A stretch of DNA of 53,618 nt from CAKSHC01 sp045631845 (GCA_045631845.1 JAZQVM010000078.1:1-53618), one strand, 5' to 3'. Counted from the first letter of the stretch, positions 40,236-48,884 are shown. Program-made: numbers and translations. Notes: generated by a model not told the origin, from the letters alone.

Positions 40236-40817
40236 ATGAAATGTTGCATTTTTGGGGCCGCCAGCCCCTTGATTGATCAAAAATATATTGAAAAAACGGA
40301 AGATTTGGGGCGTTTTTTGGCAAAATCAGGACATAGTTTGGTTTTTGGCGCCGGCGCCAACGGACTTATGGGTGCCGCCGCCCGAGGTTTTTCTGCGGAA
40401 AACGGTTCCATCATCGGCGTGATTCCCCACTTCTTTCGTGACGAAAACATAGAAGAAATTTACCAAAACTGCACCGAAATTGTCTATACCGAAACCATGC
40501 AGGAACGCAAATTCACCATGGAGGAATTGGCCGACTGCTTTATTATTGTGCCCGGCGGCATCGGTACCTTTGAGGAATTTTTTGAGGTACTCACCCTCAA
40601 ACAACTCGGCCGACACAACAAACCCATCATTATTTACAATATCGGCAATTACTATGAGCATCTGGAAGAAATGATGGCCCAGTCGATGGCCGATAAATTC
40701 ATCAATGAAAACTGCCACACCTTATATGAAATTACCGAGGATCCGGATAGGCTGTTAGCCTATCTGGAACATCCCGATCAGCCACAACTTTCCGTGCATC
40801 AGTTAAAGGACGGTTAA
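40236..40817 (+). CDS. LOG family (TIGR00730) nucleotide phosphoribohydrolase
   Basis: The 193-residue Rossmann-fold protein has FGAGANGLMGAAARGF, the cofactor-free catalytic motif PGGIGTFEEFFE (about 105-116) and ERKFTMEELADCFI (conserved Arg before the motif). LOG/YvdD proteins cleave ribose-5-phosphate from purine nucleotide monophosphates. An intact ribosome-binding site (GGGAGGG) and strong promoter support the start. It is followed after one base by a serine hydrolase gene. Confidence 0.9.
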   Translation: MKCCIFGAASPLIDQKYIEKTEDLGRFLAKSGHSLVFGAGANGLMGAAARGFSAENGSIIGVIPHFFRDENIEEIYQNCTEIVYTETMQERKFTMEELADCFIIVPGGIGTFEEFFEVLTLKQLGRHNKPIIIYNIGNYYEHLEEMMAQSMADKFINENCHTLYEITEDPDRLLAYLEHPDQPQLSVHQLKDG

Positions 40818-40818
40818 T

Positions 40819-42591
40819 ATGGATCTTCATACCTATCAAAAACTTATCACTCTCGTACGGCGGATGATGGATGTAGACAAGCCGATCCTACCGGTAATCG
40901 AGGCACCTTCCAACAAGCCCGATTTTCGGCCCTCGCCGATCCGGCAACCCTTCCCCGTTGCCACGCCTGAGAGTTGCGGTATTCCTTCCGCACATATTGA
41001 AAATTTTTTACATGATCTGGATGCTGACCGCACGCTGGATATGCACGGGGTGAGCATCTACCGCCACGGCCGCCGCCTTGTGGATGCCGCTTTCGGCGCC
41101 TATGACCGAGGCGTGTGGCATATCACCTATTCGGAGTGTAAATCCATTACGGCGCTGGCCATTGGCATGCTGGTAGACGAGGGCAAACTGGACATCAAAG
41201 AGCGTCTGATCGACATTTTTGAGCGCACAGGCCTATCGAAACTGACCCATGCCAACCTTACGGTGGAGGATCTGCTCACCATGCGCTCGGGCGTATCCAT
41301 GAATGAATCGGCGACCGTGACCGAGACCGAGTGGGTGAAGTGCTTTTTTGAATCTACAGTCAAGAACCCCGGCACCACCTTTCACTATAACAGCATCAAC
41401 ACCTATATTCTTTCGGCCATTGTCACCCGACGGACAGGGCAGGCCTTAGTGGAATATCTGCGCACCCGCTTATTTACTCCGCTGGGCATTGAAAACTATT
41501 ATTGGGAAGCCTCACCCGAGGGTATCACCAAGGCGGGATGGGGACTCTATCTGCTACCCGAAGATTTAGCCAAGATCGGACAATTAGTACTGAACGGCGG
41601 GGCATGGAAAGGCCATCAGCTGGTGAGCGCTGAGTGGATAGAGCAGATGATCGCCAAGCAAACCGAAACCCCCACCCAAACGGGCAATTTCAATTACGGC
41701 TATCAGACTTGGGTAGGACGGCAGAACGACTGTTTTCTCTTTAACGGCATGTTTGGGCAGAACGTGATCGGCTATCCCGAAACGGGAATACTCCTTGTAT
41801 CCAACGCAGGAAATAACGAACTGTTTCAGCAAAGCCGTTTTTATCAACTGGTGGAAGATTATTTCTCCCGTCCGTTTGGTTCCCCTTTGGCGGAAGACCT
41901 TTCGGCGCAGGATTCGCTGCGCCGCACCTGCGAAATGCTGGGACGCCGTTCGGCCTTTTTGGAGCAGACCGCACCCAGCCGTTGGCACCGTCTGTTCCAT
42001 CCCATCTCTACCCGCCGCGAACAGGAAAAACTGCGGGATCGCATGGAAGAACTGAGCGGCCGCCGCTTTGCCTTACCCAAGGACAAACAATCTTCATTGG
42101 GGCTGATGCCTGCTTTTATGCAGGCGGTACAGAACTGTTACGGCAGCGGTCTTTGTGCCGTTGGCTTTCATGAGCAGGAGGGAGAACTTTGGTGTGATTT
42201 TACCGAACAAGAACACACCCACTCCTTTGCCATCGGCTTTGATCTACCCGCCTACACGGTATTGAATTTCGGGCAGGAGCGCCATTGCGTGGGCGTGACC
42301 GGTGCTTTTTCGCAAAACGAAGATAATGTGCCGGTACTCAAGGTGCGGCTTTCCTTCTTAGAATCGTCGCACTCTCGACTTATTAAGTTTTTCTTTGAAG
42401 AAGACGGGCTTCGCCTGAAGATGGATGAGATGCCGGGGGTTGGGTGTTTGCATCTGGCCGTGTCCAACGCGACCGAGGGCGACAATCCTTCCCGCCTGTT
42501 GCAAACGGTGGTTAAGAGCAAGAGCAGTGATGTGATTGCCTATCTGTTGCGCCGCGCCTTTCAACCCGAGATCTTTTTGCCTGAGGCATAA
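40819..42591 (+). CDS. Beta-lactamase-family serine hydrolase
   Basis: The 590-residue protein has the class C/DD-peptidase-like fold in its first ~370 residues: SxxK in SECKS (about 112-115), YxN in YNSINTY (about 193), and a late HxG/KTG-equivalent in FNGMFGQN. The C-terminal ~200 residues form an extra beta-rich domain. No signal peptide is visible, so unlike penicillin-binding relatives it is predicted to be cytoplasmic. It is coupled to the LOG gene. The substrate is unknown. Confidence 0.83.
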   Translation: MDLHTYQKLITLVRRMMDVDKPILPVIEAPSNKPDFRPSPIRQPFPVATPESCGIPSAHIENFLHDLDADRTLDMHGVSIYRHGRRLVDAAFGAYDRGVWHITYSECKSITALAIGMLVDEGKLDIKERLIDIFERTGLSKLTHANLTVEDLLTMRSGVSMNESATVTETEWVKCFFESTVKNPGTTFHYNSINTYILSAIVTRRTGQALVEYLRTRLFTPLGIENYYWEASPEGITKAGWGLYLLPEDLAKIGQLVLNGGAWKGHQLVSAEWIEQMIAKQTETPTQTGNFNYGYQTWVGRQNDCFLFNGMFGQNVIGYPETGILLVSNAGNNELFQQSRFYQLVEDYFSRPFGSPLAEDLSAQDSLRRTCEMLGRRSAFLEQTAPSRWHRLFHPISTRREQEKLRDRMEELSGRRFALPKDKQSSLGLMPAFMQAVQNCYGSGLCAVGFHEQEGELWCDFTEQEHTHSFAIGFDLPAYTVLNFGQERHCVGVTGAFSQNEDNVPVLKVRLSFLESSHSRLIKFFFEEDGLRLKMDEMPGVGCLHLAVSNATEGDNPSRLLQTVVKSKSSDVIAYLLRRAFQPEIFLPEA

Positions 42592-42625
42592 AAAAGGACT
42601 TGATTCGTTGAATCAAGTCCTTTTT
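42591..42625. terminator. Bidirectional terminator between serine hydrolase and jag
   Basis: AAAAAGGACTTGATTC and GAATCAAGTCCTTTTT surround GTT, serving the plus-strand serine hydrolase gene and the minus-strand jag gene. Confidence 0.9.
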
Positions 42626-42626
42626 G

Positions 42627-43379
42627 TTATTTCTGATTGTAGGTGATGATGACCTTACGGAAAGGCTCCTCGCCGACCGAGCGGGTGGTGACGAAAGCGT
42701 GACCCTGCAAGGTGGCATGGATGACACGGCGCTCATAGGCCTGCATATACTCCAGCGCCACGTTGCGCTTTTGCTTAACGGCCTTATCGGCCATACGCAA
42801 GGCCAGTTTCTCCAGCGCTTCGGTGCGCTTGGCGCGGTAGCCTTCGATATCCAGTTCGATACGTGTGAACTGTCCCTCTTTCTTGTTCAAAGCCAAAGAG
42901 GCCAGATACTGGATGGCATACATAGTCTCGCCACGCTTGCCGATCAAAACCCCCAAGCCGGGGCCGTTGAGAGCCACACGCAAGGTTTTATTCTCGGCGG
43001 GAGTGACAACAACCGATACACCCTCCAGACCCATGATGTTGCACAGGTCTTCAAAATAGGCCTTGGCACGGGCGGCCACATCCTCGTCCTGCTCGTCCAT
43101 AGTAACGGCGGGAGTTTCTTCTTTCTTTTCACGACCCGCACGCTTCTTGGCCTTTTTCTCTTCTTTGACCACAGGTTTTTCCTCGGCAGCGGGGACCTCA
43201 TCATCCTCACCGACCCAGACACGCACCTTGGCCAAACTACCGCCCAGCCCTAAGAAGCCACGGGAGGGGGTATCAATAATCTCAACCGAAACATCGTCCC
43301 GATCAACGCCCAGTTCCGCAACGGCGGCTTCGATGGCATCGTCGATATTCTTTCCGGTAGTAATAACTTCGCGTTTCAT
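42627..43379 (-). CDS. jag: RNA-binding protein Jag (KhpB)
   Basis: The 250-residue protein has an N-terminal Jag_N domain (VEIIDTPSRGFLGLGGSLAKV), a charged Lys/Glu linker (about 68-95), a KH domain (GVLIGKRGETMYAIQYLASLALNK) and a C-terminal R3H domain (RRVIHATLQGHAFVTTRSVGEEPFRKV). It binds RNA and works with KhpA. It lies two bases after yidC, the standard order, but the usual downstream mnmE-mnmG genes are absent and a convergent serine hydrolase follows. Confidence 0.95.
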   Translation of the reverse strand: MKREVITTGKNIDDAIEAAVAELGVDRDDVSVEIIDTPSRGFLGLGGSLAKVRVWVGEDDEVPAAEEKPVVKEEKKAKKRAGREKKEETPAVTMDEQDEDVAARAKAYFEDLCNIMGLEGVSVVVTPAENKTLRVALNGPGLGVLIGKRGETMYAIQYLASLALNKKEGQFTRIELDIEGYRAKRTEALEKLALRMADKAVKQKRNVALEYMQAYERRVIHATLQGHAFVTTRSVGEEPFRKVIITYNQK

Positions 43380-43381
43380 AA

Positions 43382-44413
43382 TTACTCCTTATTTTCCTGC
43401 TCGCCGGCCGCTTCGATGGCGGCATTGGCCTTAGCGGCTTCCTCGGCGGCAATCTTGGGTGCCAATTCTTTTTTCTTCTTCTTTTTCAGTTTGCGCTCTT
43501 CCTCTTCCTTATCGTACATAGCCTTATACTTATCAGGGTTGTAGACAAGGTTGAGAGCGACCGTCTGCAAAGTCATCAAAATGTTTGAACATACCCAGTA
43601 CAGACCCAAGCCCGCCGGCACCGAGAAGGCGATGGCATAGGACATATAGGGGCCGAGCACCTGCATAAAGATGCCGGTACCTTTCCCTTGGGCATTGGGA
43701 TCCTGCATATACTTGGCGGGGCCCATTTTCTGCGAGAGCACGGTAGACAGAACTGCCGTGAGAGCCGAAAGAATGGGAATCAGCCACACCCAAGACGAAT
43801 CAAAAGCGGGGATGGGAATGATGCTCTGTAGAAAATACTCGATCTTGCTGGGGATGGCGGCCAGATTCATACTCAAGAAATCCAGATTGATCGAGAAAAA
43901 GCCGGTATCGGCCAAGGCGGCTTCATAGGCACCCATATTCTGGCCGATATGCTCGATCAAAGTGATCTGATATTCGGCGGCCTTGGTGGTAAGCTCGGCA
44001 CCGGTAGCCTGATTGTAGATATCAAGCAGTTTGGTAATGGTATCGGTACCCAAACCTACGACATATTGCAGGGGATAACGGATAACATTATAGATACCGA
44101 TAAGGATGGGGAACTGAATGAGCATCGTGCCGCAACCGGCGGTGGGGCTATAGCCTTCGGCCTGAAGCTTTTGCATCTCCTGCTGCATACGCTGCTGATC
44201 GTTTGCGTATTTCTTCTGTATGCGTGCAATACGCTTACGGAATTTCATTTGGCTTAACTGGCCTTTATGCTGCTTAACACCCAAGGGAATCATAAGCAGT
44301 TTGGTGATCACGGCGAGCAAGATAATGGCCACGCCGTAGTTGCCGACGAGTTGATAGAGCCAACGCATCAAATATCCGATGGGGATATTGATGATGTCCA
44401 TAATTGAGCCCAT
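43382..44413 (-). CDS. yidC: Membrane protein insertase YidC (SpoIIIJ/OxaA type)
   Basis: The 343-residue protein has the five-segment insertase core (NYGVAIILLAVITKLLMIPLGVKQHKGQLSQMK; EGYSPTAGCGTMLIQFPILIGIYNVI; GLGLYWVCSNILMTLQ) and a basic C-terminal tail. A conserved positive residue is expected in the first core segment (ITKLLMIP). It starts MGSIMDIINIPIGYLMRW without a lipobox. It inserts membrane proteins with or without SecYEG. A long loop between segments 2 and 3 (about 135-200) is larger than usual. Confidence 0.95.
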   Translation of the reverse strand: MGSIMDIINIPIGYLMRWLYQLVGNYGVAIILLAVITKLLMIPLGVKQHKGQLSQMKFRKRIARIQKKYANDQQRMQQEMQKLQAEGYSPTAGCGTMLIQFPILIGIYNVIRYPLQYVVGLGTDTITKLLDIYNQATGAELTTKAAEYQITLIEHIGQNMGAYEAALADTGFFSINLDFLSMNLAAIPSKIEYFLQSIIPIPAFDSSWVWLIPILSALTAVLSTVLSQKMGPAKYMQDPNAQGKGTGIFMQVLGPYMSYAIAFSVPAGLGLYWVCSNILMTLQTVALNLVYNPDKYKAMYDKEEEERKLKKKKKKELAPKIAAEEAAKANAAIEAAGEQENKE

Positions 44414-44416
44414 GGA

Positions 44417-44644
44417 TTACCTCCATTTGTATTTTTGGGGGACGGGGTCATATCCGCTTTTTCCAAAAGGGTTACAGCGCAAAATGCGCCAAAGGGCGAG
44501 CAAGGAACCCTTTACTACGCCGTGAATCTCCAACGCTTCAATCGCATACTGCGAACAGGTAGGAATAAAACGGCAACGAGATTGGGTATGGGCGGATATA
44601 TGGGACTGATACCAGCGGATCAGCCCGATTAACACTTTCTTCAT
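44417..44644 (-). CDS. yidD: Membrane protein insertion efficiency factor YidD
   Basis: The 75-residue protein has the YidD signature SHCRFxPTCSxYA-like (SRCRFIPTCSQYAIEAL) and RILRCNPFGKSGYDPVP. It is encoded between rnpA and yidC in the usual order. It helps YidC-dependent insertion. Confidence 0.95.
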   Translation of the reverse strand: MKKVLIGLIRWYQSHISAHTQSRCRFIPTCSQYAIEALEIHGVVKGSLLALWRILRCNPFGKSGYDPVPQKYKWR

Positions 44645-44669
44645 AGCGATCTACTGCACACTCCGTGCA

Positions 44670-45005
44670 TCAAATTAAGAGATCGTTACGCAGGGCGGCG
44701 CCGTACAGGGCGCTGTAGATATCCTGCGATTTACGTTTTGGGGTACTGTTGCGAGCGACCAATACAAAGTCGTACCCTTTTTTGATCTGCGGCAACAGCT
44801 GACGGAATCCGACACGCAGGATCCGCTTGGCGCGGTTACGCGTGACCGCCTTACCGATCTTCTTGCTTACGGTGATTCCCAGGCGGTTGACCTCCAAGCC
44901 ATTGGGCCGTATATATAAAGCAAGACAGGGCGTAACGACCGAACGGCCTTTCTTATACGCCCTGATAAAATCTCTGTTCTTATTCAAAGAAACAAAGCTC
45001 TTCAT
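44670..45005 (-). CDS. rnpA: Ribonuclease P protein component
   Basis: The 111-residue protein has the RNR motif in VNRLGITVSKKIGKAVTRNRAKRILRVGFR (about 45-75). It pairs with the RNase P RNA to mature tRNA 5' ends. The ATG at 45005 follows AAGGAGCTGTTTATA; an upstream in-frame extension overlaps the end of rpmH. The end of rpmH is 30 bases upstream. Confidence 0.96.
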   Translation of the reverse strand: MKSFVSLNKNRDFIRAYKKGRSVVTPCLALYIRPNGLEVNRLGITVSKKIGKAVTRNRAKRILRVGFRQLLPQIKKGYDFVLVARNSTPKRKSQDIYSALYGAALRNDLLI

Positions 45006-45035
45006 TATAAACAGCTCCTTGGAGGGTGCTCTCAC

Positions 45036-45170
45036 TTAGTGAGAAAGTCTTGCTCTGCCTCTGGCTCTTCTGCGGGCGAGGACAGCACGGCCCGATTTGG
45101 TGTGCATTCTCTTGCGGAAGCCATGCACTTTGCTACGCTGACGCTTCTTGGGCTGATAAGTTCTTACCAT
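45036..45170 (-). CDS. rpmH: 50S ribosomal protein L34
   Basis: The 44-residue, highly basic protein MVRTYQPKKRQRSKVHGFRKRM... is the canonical L34 sequence. It is the first gene of rpmH-rnpA-yidD-yidC-jag. The start follows AGGAGGTGTCACC. A small leader hairpin (CTATAT/ATATAG around 45195-45217) is present in the 5' region. Confidence 0.98.
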   Translation of the reverse strand: MVRTYQPKKRQRSKVHGFRKRMHTKSGRAVLARRRARGRARLSH

Positions 45171-45233
45171 GGTGACACCTCCTAACGGTTTGTCCTATAT
45201 ATGAAGTCACATATAGATAATAATTGCTCATAT

Positions 45234-45262
45234 ATTATACATGGTACAAGGGCAGTTGTCAA
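45234..45262 (-). promoter_or_regulatory. Promoter of the rpmH operon
   Basis: On the minus strand consensus TTGACA (45262-45257), 17 bases, consensus TATAAT (45239-45234). The -35 box overlaps the last codons and stop of aroK. Confidence 0.92.
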
Positions 45263-45762
45263 GCAAAATCGCCCAATGCCCGTATAATTTTTTCGGCGTT
45301 TCGTTGCAGGCCGCCGACACCGGTAGCTACCATGACATCGGCATACTGCTCATACAACGGGATACGCTCGGCATAGAGATCGGCCAATGTTTGCCCTTCT
45401 TCCATCTGGATGCCGCGGGTAGCGAAATTTTTAATGCGTCGTTCCAGCTCCGCTAAGGGGACTTTGAGATAGACGACGGTGCCGATGGATTTCAAATGGG
45501 CCATGGCCGCCTTGCCGTAGACGACACTGCCGCCGGTGGCAATGACGGTGTTTTCTGCACGGATGGAAGCGTTAACCTCATCCTCTACCTTGGCGAAATG
45601 GGCATTCCCTTTTTTCTCCAGGATCTCATACAGTTTCATGCCTTCCTGTTGTTGGATCAGCAGGTCGGCATCAATAAAATTCATGCCAAGCATTTTGGCT
45701 AACAGCACCCCGACGGTCGATTTCCCACTGCCGGGCATGCCGATGAGTATAATATTATTCAT
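45259..45762 (-). CDS. aroK: Shikimate kinase
   Basis: The 167-residue protein has Walker A GMPGSGKST (8-16), DAD in NFIDADLLI (shikimate site), and ATGGSVVYG (the GGG-type motif). It phosphorylates shikimate in aromatic amino acid synthesis. The ATG at 45762 overlaps the end of the GT2 gene by eight bases and has GAGGAAAACC upstream; the longer open frame is GT2 sequence in another phase. Other aro genes are absent here. Confidence 0.92.
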   Translation of the reverse strand: MNNIILIGMPGSGKSTVGVLLAKMLGMNFIDADLLIQQQEGMKLYEILEKKGNAHFAKVEDEVNASIRAENTVIATGGSVVYGKAAMAHLKSIGTVVYLKVPLAELERRIKNFATRGIQMEEGQTLADLYAERIPLYEQYADVMVATGVGGLQRNAEKIIRALGDFA

Positions 45763-46714
45763 GGTTTTCCTCTTTGGTACGTTCACTGATAATATAGCGG
45801 GGGCGGGCTTTGGTTTCCATATACATCTTGCCGACATACTCTCCGATGATGCCGATACTGAGCAGCTGCACACCGCCCAAGAAACACAGAATACTGGTCA
45901 ACGATGCCCAGCCGGACACGGCCTGTCCTGTAGCGGCTACAATAATCGACCAAACAATGCCGGCCATGCTAAACAGCGCCACCAACATACCAAAGCCCAT
46001 GATCAGGCGGATGGGTTTGGTGGAAAGTCCCGTAATGCCGTTCCAGGCCAAGGAGAGCATTTTGCGTAGAGGGTAATGGCTCTTGCCTGCCATTCTTTCG
46101 TTGCGCTCATAATAGACGCAGGTGCTCTTAAAGCCGACCATGGGCACCATACCGCGCAAATAGATATTGACCTCTTTGAAATTGGCAAATTCCTTGAGCA
46201 CCTTCGCCGAGAGCAGGCGATAATCGGCATGGTTATAGACGACCTCAGCGCCCATGGCATTAAGCACTTTATAGTAGCCTTGTGCGGCCGCTCTTTTAAA
46301 AAAGGAATCGGTTTTGCGGCAACTGCGCACGCCATAGACAACTTCGGCGCCACCCAGATAGGCGTCTACCATTTGATCCATCGCATTGATGTCATCCTGT
46401 CCGTCACAATCAATACTGATGGTAATATCGCATTTGTCCTTGGCTTCCATCAGTCCGGCCAGCAGGGCGTTTTGGTGGCCTTGGTTACGGCTTAAACATA
46501 TACCTTCAATCCGTTCTTCCTTCCTCGCCAAATCACGGATGATAGACCATGTATGATCCTTACTGCCGTCGTTGACAAAGAGGACTCGGCTTTGGGGGCT
46601 GATTTTATTTTGCTCAGTCAGGTCCTGCAACTTGTTCAGAAACAGGGGTGCGGTAATGGGCAATACGGTTTCTTCATTGTAGCAGGGGATGACGATATAT
46701 AAGATGGGGGTCAT
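45755..46714 (-). CDS. Membrane-anchored family 2 glycosyltransferase (GtrB/DPM1-like)
   Basis: The 319-residue protein has a GT-A domain (VIPCYNEE; VNDGSKD; SIDCDGQDD metal-binding DxD-type) and two C-terminal membrane segments (LIMGFGMLVALFSMAGIVWSI; LLSIGIIGEYVGKMY), the GtrB/polyisoprenyl-phosphate glucosyltransferase plan. It should transfer a sugar to undecaprenyl phosphate at the inner membrane face. It is followed by aroK with an overlap and preceded at 22 bases by the radical SAM gene. Confidence 0.9.
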   Translation of the reverse strand: MTPILYIVIPCYNEETVLPITAPLFLNKLQDLTEQNKISPQSRVLFVNDGSKDHTWSIIRDLARKEERIEGICLSRNQGHQNALLAGLMEAKDKCDITISIDCDGQDDINAMDQMVDAYLGGAEVVYGVRSCRKTDSFFKRAAAQGYYKVLNAMGAEVVYNHADYRLLSAKVLKEFANFKEVNIYLRGMVPMVGFKSTCVYYERNERMAGKSHYPLRKMLSLAWNGITGLSTKPIRLIMGFGMLVALFSMAGIVWSIIVAATGQAVSGWASLTSILCFLGGVQLLSIGIIGEYVGKMYMETKARPRYIISERTKEENHE

Positions 46715-46736
46715 TCACACACCTCCGTCACAAGTA

Positions 46737-47861
46737 TTAGTACAACAAATCGCCGGGACGGTAGCCCTTGGGCAGGGGTTCTTCTTCAACAAAGGCAAAG
46801 TCCTCGTCGTAGAGGGTGGGGAGTAGCGCTTCGAAGGGGACGGTATCGAACTCGCAGGCATAGTCACTGGCGCCGAACCAGCCGCCCTCTTTGGCTTTGA
46901 GGTTGAGGTCACGGGCGAATTTGGTGCGATTAGCACAATCGTGCACGGCCAGCGGCCAGCCCTCGTCGTCGGCGATCTTCATAAAGCGCAGGGTGAGTTC
47001 CCGACTCTCGATGGGAGAGAGGTAGCCTTGTCGGCAGATATACATGGGAAGTCCCATATAATTTTCCAGATTGTTGGGATTCAGATGCAATTCGGCGCAG
47101 TTAATAAAGTCGAGGCCTGTATCTAAAATCGCTTCTTTTTTATCAAAGAAGGCATTGAAAAATTCCTCGGTCATGGGGGTTTCAATGCCGACATGGGGGA
47201 TATATTTCTTGGCCAACGCCATACTCTGTATTACCCTATCGGCGCACAGGGTAGCGCCGAGGTTGAAGCGTAACTCATCCAGCCCTGCCTCACCGAGGGC
47301 CTTGAGGTTTTCCTCGGTACAGAGGGTGCCGTTGGTATACATATGCTGATGGATGCCGGCGGCGTGGAATTTGCGGATGATGGGGTAATAGACCTCGATC
47401 TCCATAAAGGGCTCGAGATAGACGTAGGCGATGCCGGTGGGATGGGCGCAGGTGGACAGAAGCAGGTCAATATCTTCCTCGTAAAATTTGGTGCCGCCGA
47501 TGTCCCACATTCCTTCGCCGATGGGCGGAATGCAGTCCAGCTCCCCGTAATTATAGCAGAAGGGGCATTGGATATTGCATTTGTTGGTCTTACGAATAGC
47601 CGACAGGCCCGTGCCGGTCAGGCAGGAACGACAGCCCTTGGCAAATTTGTCATCGTCACCGACATAGAGGGTTTTTCCCTGCAAGGATTTGAGATTTTTA
47701 ATTTGACTCATTAAGGCCTTTTGGCGGGCGTCCACACCCCGTTCAATCTGTGAAAGCGTGGCATATACGATTTCCATCTGCCGAGGCGACAGTTCTTCTT
47801 CCTCGGGCAGGGAGGCAAAAAATTCGAACCAGTAGGTGGCGTCTTGTTTGGATATTTTCAT
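46737..47861 (-). CDS. Radical SAM protein of unknown function
   Basis: The 374-residue protein has the radical SAM motif KCNIQCPFC (CxxxCxxC, about 93-101), preceded by an extra pair CRSC (about 77-80), and further Cys residues at AHDCANR-type positions (VHDCANRTKF, DYACEF). The barrel segments VYLEPFMEIEVYY and YTNGTLCTEENLKALGEAGLDELRFNL are MoaA/PqqE-like. I cannot assign a substrate. It has its own promoter and lies upstream of a GT2-aroK pair; no precursor peptide gene is visible nearby. Confidence 0.8.
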   Translation of the reverse strand: MKISKQDATYWFEFFASLPEEEELSPRQMEIVYATLSQIERGVDARQKALMSQIKNLKSLQGKTLYVGDDDKFAKGCRSCLTGTGLSAIRKTNKCNIQCPFCYNYGELDCIPPIGEGMWDIGGTKFYEEDIDLLLSTCAHPTGIAYVYLEPFMEIEVYYPIIRKFHAAGIHQHMYTNGTLCTEENLKALGEAGLDELRFNLGATLCADRVIQSMALAKKYIPHVGIETPMTEEFFNAFFDKKEAILDTGLDFINCAELHLNPNNLENYMGLPMYICRQGYLSPIESRELTLRFMKIADDEGWPLAVHDCANRTKFARDLNLKAKEGGWFGASDYACEFDTVPFEALLPTLYDEDFAFVEEEPLPKGYRPGDLLY

Positions 47862-47881
47862 ACTCCCCCTCCTTTTGCTTC

Positions 47882-47910
47882 ATTGTATCACAGTTTACCG
47901 GTAAAAACAA
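47882..47910 (-). promoter_or_regulatory. Promoter of the radical SAM gene
   Basis: On the minus strand TTGTTT (47910-47905), 17 bases, TACAAT (47887-47882), immediately after the upstream terminator. Confidence 0.6.
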
Positions 47911-47911
47911 G

Positions 47912-47937
47912 AAAAAGCCGCCCAAAGGCGGCTTTTT
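47912..47937 (-). terminator. Terminator of the stomatin-like gene
   Basis: AAAAAGCCGCC and GGCGGCTTTTT flank CAAA; it is symmetric but lies directly after the minus-strand stop at 47940. Confidence 0.88.
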
Positions 47938-47939
47938 GG

Positions 47940-48884
47940 TTAATCGCAGCAGGGGTCGGCTTTTTTCCTGGCTATAGGGTCTTTGTCTGCGGGCGTGTTG
48001 TCACCCAACCCCGTTGTTTCGGAGAACATGACATTGGACTTGGTCATATCGACTACGTCGCTGGGGACAATGATTTTAGAGGCACGGCCGTTGGAAAGGG
48101 CGACCAAGGCCTCAAACTTTTTGAGTTCCAGCACAGCGGCATCGACGCCTGCCGCTTTGAGAGCAGCCAGACCGTCAGCCTCGGCTTGTTTGGCCAGCAA
48201 GGTAGCTTTGGCTTCGCCTTCGGCACGGGCAATGCGGGCATCTCTCTCGCCCTCGGCGGCCAGTATCATGGCCTGCTTATCGCCCTGCGCACGAGTGATA
48301 ACAGCGGCCTTATGCCCTTCGGCTTCGAGCAAGGTTTCACGGCGATCACGCTCGGCCTTCATCTGCTTTTCCATGGCATTTTGAATCTCGGCCGGCGGGA
48401 TGATATTCTTGAGTTCCACACGGATAACCTTGATACCCCACTGGTCGGTGGCCGAATCCAAAATCTCGGTCATTTTGCCGTTGATATTATCGCGGGAGGT
48501 GAGGGTATCGTCCAGTTCCAATTCGCCAACGATATTACGCAGGGTGGTTGCCGTAAGATTGGACAACGCTGAAATGGGATTGACGGCACCGTAGGTAAAG
48601 AGATTGGCATCAAAGACCTTGAAATAAACCACCGTATCGATCTGCATGGTAACATTATCTTTGGTTATAACCGGTTGAGGTGGTGAATCGAGCACTTGTT
48701 CTTTCAGTGTAACCTTTTTAGCAATGCGATCGATCAGCGGCACCAACAGATGCAGACCGGCACCCCATGTGCGTTTGTATTTACCCAAACGCTCAAGAAC
48801 ATACTCGGTCGCCTGCGGCACTACCTTAATATGGCAGAACAAAATAATAATGACAACAGCAAAAGCGGGCAATAAAAATTCCAT
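47940..48884 (-). CDS. SPFH/Band 7 (stomatin/QmcA-like) protein
   Basis: The 314-residue protein has one N-terminal membrane segment (FLLPAFAVVIIILFCHI), a Band 7 domain (VPQATEYVLERLGKYKRTWGAGLHLLVPLIDRI, DVTMQIDTVVYFKV-type) and a long coiled coil (AERDRRETLLEAEGHKAAVITRAQGDKQAMIL; AEGEAKATLLAKQAEADGLAAL). It would form membrane microdomain oligomers. An NfeD partner is usual but absent. The C-terminal Cys pair (DPCCD) is unusual. Confidence 0.92.
   Translation of the reverse strand: MEFLLPAFAVVIIILFCHIKVVPQATEYVLERLGKYKRTWGAGLHLLVPLIDRIAKKVTLKEQVLDSPPQPVITKDNVTMQIDTVVYFKVFDANLFTYGAVNPISALSNLTATTLRNIVGELELDDTLTSRDNINGKMTEILDSATDQWGIKVIRVELKNIIPPAEIQNAMEKQMKAERDRRETLLEAEGHKAAVITRAQGDKQAMILAAEGERDARIARAEGEAKATLLAKQAEADGLAALKAAGVDAAVLELKKFEALVALSNGRASKIIVPSDVVDMTKSNVMFSETTGLGDNTPADKDPIARKKADPCCD

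Noticed and set aside
42627..45170. A replication origin beside rpmH
   Set aside because: The gene block is typical of origin regions, but dnaA and a clear DnaA-box cluster are not present in this window.
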